DNA of 64,000 nucleotides from Candidatus Cohnella colombiensis (GTDB lineage Bacteria > Bacillota > Bacilli > Paenibacillales > Paenibacillaceae). A model generated the notes under the pieces. The model ran no database searches and had not been told where the DNA came from. It saw only the letters and a list, made by a program, of their open reading frames with translations. The stretch covers positions 3,534,001 to 3,598,000 of the forward strand of contig CP119317.1 in assembly GCA_029203125.1 (NCBI GenBank), written 5' to 3'. Below, one piece after another: positions 60,007-64,000 of the stretch. The position numbers were made by a program, and so were the translations under genes. Position 1 is the stretch's first letter. The number at the start of each line of letters is the position of its first letter.

Positions 60007-61746
60007 ATGAAGTGGATGGGAAGATATCAACAATATGATGCAGCCGCATTTCGTAAAGATCTCATTGCAGGGCTACTAGTTGGAATTATCGCCATTCCAT
60101 TAGGGATGGCGTTTGCTATTGCCTCCGGAGTGAAGCCTGAGTACGGCATCTATACGACCATTATTGCTGGTATATTAATTTCTCTGCTCGGAGGCTCCAG
60201 ATTTCAAATTGGTGGCCCGACCGGTGCCTTTATCCCCATTCTGTTCGCAATCGTCTTACAATATGGGTACGAAAATTTATTGATTGCCGGGTTTTTAGCA
60301 GGTATTATTCTTGTTTTCATGGGAGTATTTAAGCTTGGCGCATTGATTAAATTTATCCCACGTCCTGTAACGATCGGGTTTACAGCCGGGATCGCCGTCA
60401 TCATTTTCAGCGGGCAAATCGCAAATTTTTTAGGCCTTAGTCATATTAAGAAACACGAAAATTTAGTTCCAAACATGAAAGAAATCTTGACGCATCTGGC
60501 ATCTATTAATATCTATAGTGTATTAACAGCTGCTATTTGCTTAGCGGCAGTCCTGCTTTCACCGAAATTTCTACCTAAGATTCCCGGTTCGTTAGTCGGG
60601 CTTGTCTTATCAAGCGTTATTGCAACCTTGTTCTTCCAAGGACATGTCGCAACGATTGACTCTTCATTCGGAGCGATCCCGAGCACGTTGCCCCATTTCC
60701 ATTTGCCCGAAATCACTTGGGATCGAATAAAAATATTGATTCAGCCAGCACTTATTATTGCTCTGTTAGGGGGAATAGAATCCTTGCTATCGGCTGTTGT
60801 AGCGGATGGGATGACCGGTACTCGCCATAACAGCAATCGTGAACTTATCGGGCAAGGCATCGCGAACATTGTGACGCCTCTATTCGGAGGAATCCCGGCG
60901 ACCGGAGCCATTGCACGAACAGCGACTAATATTAAAAGTGGGGCTGCTTCGCCTTTCTCCGGTATTATTCACGGTATTGTCGTTTTTCTTGTACTCATTT
61001 TGTTTGCTCCATTTGCATCTAAAATTCCACTTGCAAGTATGGCTCCCATACTGATGTTGGTTGCGTGGAATATGAGTGAACGCAAACAATTTGCTCATAT
61101 CCTGAAATCGAAAACAACCGATTCATTAGTTCTGCTGATCACCTTTTTACTAACTGCGCTTACGAATTTAACAACAGCCGTTGAAGTCGGCTTAATCTTG
61201 TCCGTACTTCTGTTCGTAAAGCGTATGAGTGAATTATTGAAGGTAGCTAAAGTTTTGCCCGACTCGACTGACAAACACGAGAAAGTGAAAGCGTACATGG
61301 TTAGCGAAGGCCATGACTGTCCTCAAATTAGCATTTTTACCGTTGAAGGACCGCTGTTCTTTGGTACCGCCAGTATTTTTGAGAGATCCGTCATGCACAT
61401 GACCGATCATAAACCTAAAATTATACTGTTACGTATGTCGAAAGTGCCTCATATAGATACGACAGGCGAGGCCAAGTTAGCCCGATTGGTCAAAGATTTT
61501 CAGAAATTAGGCGGAATCGTGTTGATCTCAGGAATTCAGTTACAGTCCATGGAATTTCTCAAGAAAACAGGGTTGTATTCGCTCATCGGAGAAGACTGCT
61601 TTATTGATCATACGGGCGAGGCGATTAATATCGCATTAACTCGATTGGATCTCAACAAATGTATGGGCTGTAAACATTTCGCATTCCGTGAGTGCGAGTC
61701 ATTGTCGAGTTCATCCAGAACGTTGAAGTACGAATTAACGAGTTAA
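60007..61746 (+). CDS. SulP-family anion transporter with STAS domain
   Basis: A 579-residue protein. The membrane part has about twelve to fourteen segments: LIAGLLVGIIAIPLGMAFAI, GPTGAFIPILFAIVLQYG (binding-site loop), PRPVTIGFTAGIAVIIFSGQ, HNSNRELIGQGIANIVTPLF GGIPATGAIARTATNIKSGA (SulP signature). A C-terminal STAS domain runs from about 440 (ISIFTVEGPLFFGTASIFER) with MSKVPHIDTTGEAKLARLV. The tail has CMGCKHFAFREC, a Cys-rich end that is not usual. Sulfate, bicarbonate or another oxyanion is likely. GAAGGTG precedes the ATG at 60007. Confidence 0.9.
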   Translation: MKWMGRYQQYDAAAFRKDLIAGLLVGIIAIPLGMAFAIASGVKPEYGIYTTIIAGILISLLGGSRFQIGGPTGAFIPILFAIVLQYGYENLLIAGFLAGIILVFMGVFKLGALIKFIPRPVTIGFTAGIAVIIFSGQIANFLGLSHIKKHENLVPNMKEILTHLASINIYSVLTAAICLAAVLLSPKFLPKIPGSLVGLVLSSVIATLFFQGHVATIDSSFGAIPSTLPHFHLPEITWDRIKILIQPALIIALLGGIESLLSAVVADGMTGTRHNSNRELIGQGIANIVTPLFGGIPATGAIARTATNIKSGAASPFSGIIHGIVVFLVLILFAPFASKIPLASMAPILMLVAWNMSERKQFAHILKSKTTDSLVLLITFLLTALTNLTTAVEVGLILSVLLFVKRMSELLKVAKVLPDSTDKHEKVKAYMVSEGHDCPQISIFTVEGPLFFGTASIFERSVMHMTDHKPKIILLRMSKVPHIDTTGEAKLARLVKDFQKLGGIVLISGIQLQSMEFLKKTGLYSLIGEDCFIDHTGEAINIALTRLDLNKCMGCKHFAFRECESLSSSSRTLKYELTS

Positions 61747-61754
61747 AAACACCA

Positions 61755-61772
61755 GGTGGTGTGCCATAAGTT
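61755..61772 (+). repeat. IS-end-like sequence (left)
   Basis: GGTGGTGTGCCATAAGTT, 16 of 18 bases like the arm of the palindrome at 52649. It faces the inverted copy at 63661-63681; together they bracket 1.93 kb that includes the IS110 element. Nearby GAGGTGACCCCTTGAC (61775-61790) recurs as GAGGTAACCCCTTAAC at 63399-63414 (14 of 16). Confidence 0.5.
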
Positions 61773-61839
61773 ATGAGGTGACCCCTTGACTTATTTATAT
61801 CGATTATGGTTTTTTAGGGATGTATCTCCTTCGTATTAT

Positions 61840-62073
61840 TAGGTCAGCCAGTTATTTCTGGTTGGCCTATTTTTATAGGCATTCTATGATGGTGGTAGCC
61901 GGGAGAACGCGTATCTCCTTGGGGAGCTTACCCCGTACCGGAAACTGTTCTCCCACTACTCCCAATGACCATGTTTGGGCTGGTTGAGGCTTGAGACCTC
62001 GTATAACAAGCGAAGCTATGGGTTTGGAACCGTTGTGGGATTGCCGGCTAGAATGATATCAGGAGGAGCTGAC
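61840..62073 (+). ncRNA. Possible bridge RNA / structured leader of the IS110 element
   Basis: Non-coding and strongly folded. AGGTCAGCCAG pairs with CTGGTTGGCCT (61841-61868, two wobble pairs; its T-rich tail could also end the SulP message). Then GTAG-CC-GGGAGAAC (61895-61908) pairs with GTTCTCCC-A-CTAC (61947-61959), enclosing a 38-nt loop with CTCC/GGAG. GAGG/CCTC lies at about 61987-62001. In IS110-group elements the bridge RNA is encoded between the left end and the transposase, which fits this place. Confidence 0.4.
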
Positions 62074-63252
62074 ATGGAACCAGTTATCGGACTGGATGTG
62101 GCAAAAGGCGCGAGTGTATTTCAAGCGTTCGTGAAGCGTAATGAGGTGTGTGGAAAGTCGGTAACAATTCGGCATACCGAGGAAGGGTTCGGACGACTTG
62201 GCGAAGTGATACGCACGCTTGAGGAACAAACGGGTAACCGAGCGGTTGTGGTTTTGGAGGCAACAGGGCACTATCATCGCATCGTTATAGCCTATTTGGA
62301 GCGTATGGAAATTACGCACTTCATCGTTAATCCGCTATTATCTAAACGTTCGAAGAGCGCACAGTTACGTAAGGTGAAAACAGATGCAGCGGATGCCTGG
62401 CATTTGGCCGAAATGTATTACAGAGGGGACGTGAAGCCTCATCGAACCTGGAACGAGTGCTACACGGAGTTGCAACACATAACAAGGCAACACGAGTTCG
62501 TGACCTCACTGTACGTGCAAGCAAAGCTTAATATGCGTGCTTTATTAGATCAGGTATTCCCAACCTATGAGGGGGTGTTTTCGGATCTTTTCTCCGCGAC
62601 AGCTCTCACTACGTTGCAGATGTGCTTATCCGATCAAACTTTAGAATGGGACGAAGCCATTCGTAAACAAGCGAGTAAATCTCGTTCTGCATCGTGGATC
62701 TGCACGAAAATTGAGCATCTAGAGTTTATTTATCGACAATGGAAAGAGAACAAGAATAGCCCTACTCAGATGCAGATGCTGAAAAGCATGGTGTCGTTGC
62801 TTCTTTCCATGCAGGAGCAAATCGAGGTGATCGAGGACCAGATAAGACAACTAGCCGGAGAACTACCGGAAGTGGAGTTAATAAAAAGTATTCCGGGCAT
62901 AGGTGATAAGCTTGCTGCAGCCATTATTTCAGAAATTGGAGACGCGCAACAGTTCCAAGATCCGAAGCAACTCGTGGCGTTTGCGGGGCTAGATCCAGGT
63001 GTTCATAGTTCAGGTCAGTTTGTGGCCACAAGCAGTCGAATAACAAAACGGGGCTCCAAACGGCTTCGCCGGGCATTATTTCTAGCCGTACAATGTGGAT
63101 TAAGACGTGACGCCAACGCGAAATTAAAAGCCTACTACGATAAGAAAAGAAAAGAGGGCAAGCCCTACAAGGTGACGGTGATTGCTTGCGCCAACAAGCT
63201 ATTGCATCACATTTACGCCATCTTGAAGAAAGGCCAGCCCTACCAACCATAA
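62074..63252 (+). CDS. IS110-family transposase (DEDD recombinase)
   Basis: A 392-residue recombinase. The N-terminal RuvC-like DEDD domain has IGLDVAKGASVFQAFV (first Asp), VVVLEATGHYHR (Glu) and RKVKTDAADAWHLAEMYYRG (Asp pair). A coiled coil lies at about 240-290. The C-terminal Transposase_20 domain has LIKSIPGIGDKLAAAIISEI and FAGLDPGVHSSGQF, with Ser at the nucleophile position. AGGAGG lies 7 nt before the ATG at 62074. The gene appears intact. In studied members a bridge RNA guides target and donor choice. Confidence 0.92.
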   Translation: MEPVIGLDVAKGASVFQAFVKRNEVCGKSVTIRHTEEGFGRLGEVIRTLEEQTGNRAVVVLEATGHYHRIVIAYLERMEITHFIVNPLLSKRSKSAQLRKVKTDAADAWHLAEMYYRGDVKPHRTWNECYTELQHITRQHEFVTSLYVQAKLNMRALLDQVFPTYEGVFSDLFSATALTTLQMCLSDQTLEWDEAIRKQASKSRSASWICTKIEHLEFIYRQWKENKNSPTQMQMLKSMVSLLLSMQEQIEVIEDQIRQLAGELPEVELIKSIPGIGDKLAAAIISEIGDAQQFQDPKQLVAFAGLDPGVHSSGQFVATSSRITKRGSKRLRRALFLAVQCGLRRDANAKLKAYYDKKRKEGKPYKVTVIACANKLLHHIYAILKKGQPYQP

Positions 63253-63378
63253 TCCATATTTATCCAAAATCCTCCACGACCATGGAGGTTATTTGGTATG
63301 CAGTAAAAGTATATCAGCTAGATACATGTAAGCCAAGGGATTAAATGTTGACAAGTATTAGCTGGTTTCCGGTTGTTG

Positions 63379-63435
63379 TTGAAATCGTGAAATTTGAAGA
63401 GGTAACCCCTTAACAAGGTAATTTCACGATTTCAA
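63379..63435. repeat. Long inverted repeat right of the transposase
   Basis: TTGAAATCGTGAAATT (63379-63394) and AATTTCACGATTTCAA (63420-63435) are a perfect 16-bp inverted repeat around 25 nt. It lies within the right non-coding end of the IS110 element. The region 63253-63378 shows only a small hairpin CCTCC/GGAGG (63271-63288) and no gene. Confidence 0.75.
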
Positions 63436-63560
63436 AGACAAACGCTTCGCTCCTACAGGAGATACATACCCTCTTTTCTTTATCGATTTATCTAAGGTGA
63501 ACCTAGAGGTCGGGTGATTTTACCTCGCCCACAATCTGCTCAAGTAAGTAGCGATTGGCC

Positions 63561-63614
63561 ACAAACGGAGAGTGGAGAAACAGGAATGATCCCTGTTTCT
63601 CCACTCTATTTGTG
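63561..63614. repeat. Extended palindrome near the right IS debris
   Basis: AGAGTGGAGAAACAGG (63569-63584) pairs with CCTGTTTCTCCACTCT (63592-63607); outer CACAAA/TTTGTG pairs extend it after a short bulge. It could end the minus-strand reductase message, but the T-run is poor; a MITE-like remnant is the other option. No gene is seen in 63473-63705. Confidence 0.6.
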
Positions 63615-63660
63615 TAATACGTTCATTTTTCATGAAAGCGAGCTATCTTGCCAGTGAGTT

Positions 63661-63681
63661 AACTTCTTTTGGGACACCCCC
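63661..63681 (-). repeat. IS-end-like sequence (right)
   Basis: The inverse reads GGGGGTGTCCCAAAAG, the kind of tip seen on IS1182-like elements in Paenibacillus. It is the inverted partner of 61755-61772. No transposase of that family remains between them. Confidence 0.5.
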
Positions 63682-63705
63682 GGAGGTTATACAGACATTT
63701 GAATA

Positions 63706-64000
63706 TTATCTCAAAGTTTTTAATGCACCGCTCCAAGCAAGCACTTGGTCAAGCATGCCATTAACATTGGTAAGATGCAGATCAGCTGGTTTGAAAACAG
63801 TTCCGTTCTCAAAATCAGTAAATAGTGACAATGCTGGATGTACACGAACATCCGCTACTAACAATTCCGCCAAGATTCCACGTAAGTGCTCAGCTGCACG
63901 AGCCCCACCCACGGAACCATAGCTAACAATACCAGCTGCTTTATTGTTCCATGCATCACGCGCATAATCGAGTGCATTTTTCAACGCTCCTGATATACTG
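63706..64000 (-). CDS. Second NADPH-dependent FMN reductase (partial, N-terminus outside window)
   Basis: The last 97 or so residues of a reductase of the same family as the one at 8508. From SISGALKNALDYARDAWNNK to FENGTVFKPA it matches the first copy at most positions, including the whole block AAGIVSYGSVGGARAAEHLR. Codon choice has drifted widely, so this is an old duplicate, not a recent copy. The extreme C-terminus differs (NGMLDQVLAWSGALKTLR). It runs off the right edge; the FMN loop is not visible. It lies next to IS debris. Confidence 0.85.
   Translation of the reverse strand, partial: SISGALKNALDYARDAWNNKAAGIVSYGSVGGARAAEHLRGILAELLVADVRVHPALSLFTDFENGTVFKPADLHLTNVNGMLDQVLAWSGALKTLR

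Larger units (their letters stand above)
61816..63472 (+). mobile_element. IS110-family insertion sequence (IS110/IS1111 type)
   Basis: One transposase gene with over 200 bp of non-coding DNA on both sides. AGGGATGTATCTCCT (61816-61830) and AGGAGATACATACCCT (63457-63472) are near-perfect inverted repeats, and both are flanked outward by ATCGAT. Sub-terminal inverted repeats of this kind are known from the IS1111 group. True tips cannot be fixed, because this family lacks terminal repeats and clear target duplications. Confidence 0.6.

Noticed and set aside
1..64000. rRNA, tRNA, prophage or large genomic island
   Set aside because: No such genes or att-like repeats were seen; mobile DNA is limited to the right-end IS region and the 52.65-kb palindrome.

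Overview
The window reads as chromosomal DNA of a spore-forming, low-to-mid GC Firmicute, most likely Paenibacillus or a close relative (Cohnella, Brevibacillus-like). This rests on strong AGGAGG-type ribosome binding sites with many GTG and TTG starts, a gerA-type germinant receptor operon, a DesK/DesR/Des cold-shock lipid system, S-layer homology domains on a glycosidase, copper-amine-oxidase-type stalk domains on secreted copper proteins, and a HelD-type helicase. No rRNA, tRNA, CRISPR array or prophage was seen.

Layout. 1-4.9 kb: a DUF1801 fragment, a GNAT acetyltransferase, then a quinone/electrophile detoxification group (MarR regulator, ring-cleaving dioxygenase, azoreductase) with candidate operators, a glyoxalase-fold protein and a membrane acyltransferase. 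4.9-8.2 kb: a secreted protein of unknown function, an array of seven 51-bp hairpin repeats, and selO. 8.5-14 kb: FMN reductase, a LysR/EamA divergent pair, and an MFS transporter with an M20 amidohydrolase. 14.2-18 kb: a signalling operon (STAS protein, PAS-PAS-GGDEF-EAL protein, globin-coupled chemoreceptor). 18-22 kb: FNT channel, then des-desK-desR. 22-31.5 kb, mostly minus strand: fbaA, a translationally coupled SDR and acyl-CoA synthetase pair, an SLH-GH18 glycosidase, a monooxygenase-ribA-HAD operon, and an HD-GYP membrane protein. 31.7-38.4 kb: DUF5995, lspA, SGNH esterase, metallophosphoesterase, an SDR, and a PadR-HAAS-DUF4097 envelope cassette. 38.5-42.2 kb: gerA/B/C. 42.3-48.3 kb: a kinase-fold phosphotransferase, an epimerase, ogt, and a two-lipoprotein operon led by a PQQ-dehydrogenase-like protein. 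48.3-55.5 kb: helD, a second aromatic/quinone group (LigB dioxygenase, DoxX, divergent HxlR), an AlkD-like protein, and a TetR-MFS operon. 55.6-61.7 kb: a cupredoxin, a two-domain multicopper oxidase fused to its own cupredoxin, and an ArsR/SulP pair sharing a 20-bp site. 61.75-64 kb: an IS110-family element in degraded IS debris, then a second copy of the FMN reductase cut by the window edge.

The most unusual parts are: the PQQ-dehydrogenase-like lipoprotein, which carries the D-Y-D signature of lanthanide enzymes in a Firmicute and sits under a promoter with a perfect 16-bp palindrome; the multicopper oxidase-stalk-cupredoxin fusion beside a tandem cupredoxin; the coupled globin chemoreceptor and c-di-GMP operon; the 51-bp hairpin repeat array; and the IS110 element with a strongly folded leader that may encode a bridge RNA.

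All functions come from reading motifs by eye. No database search or folding programme was run.
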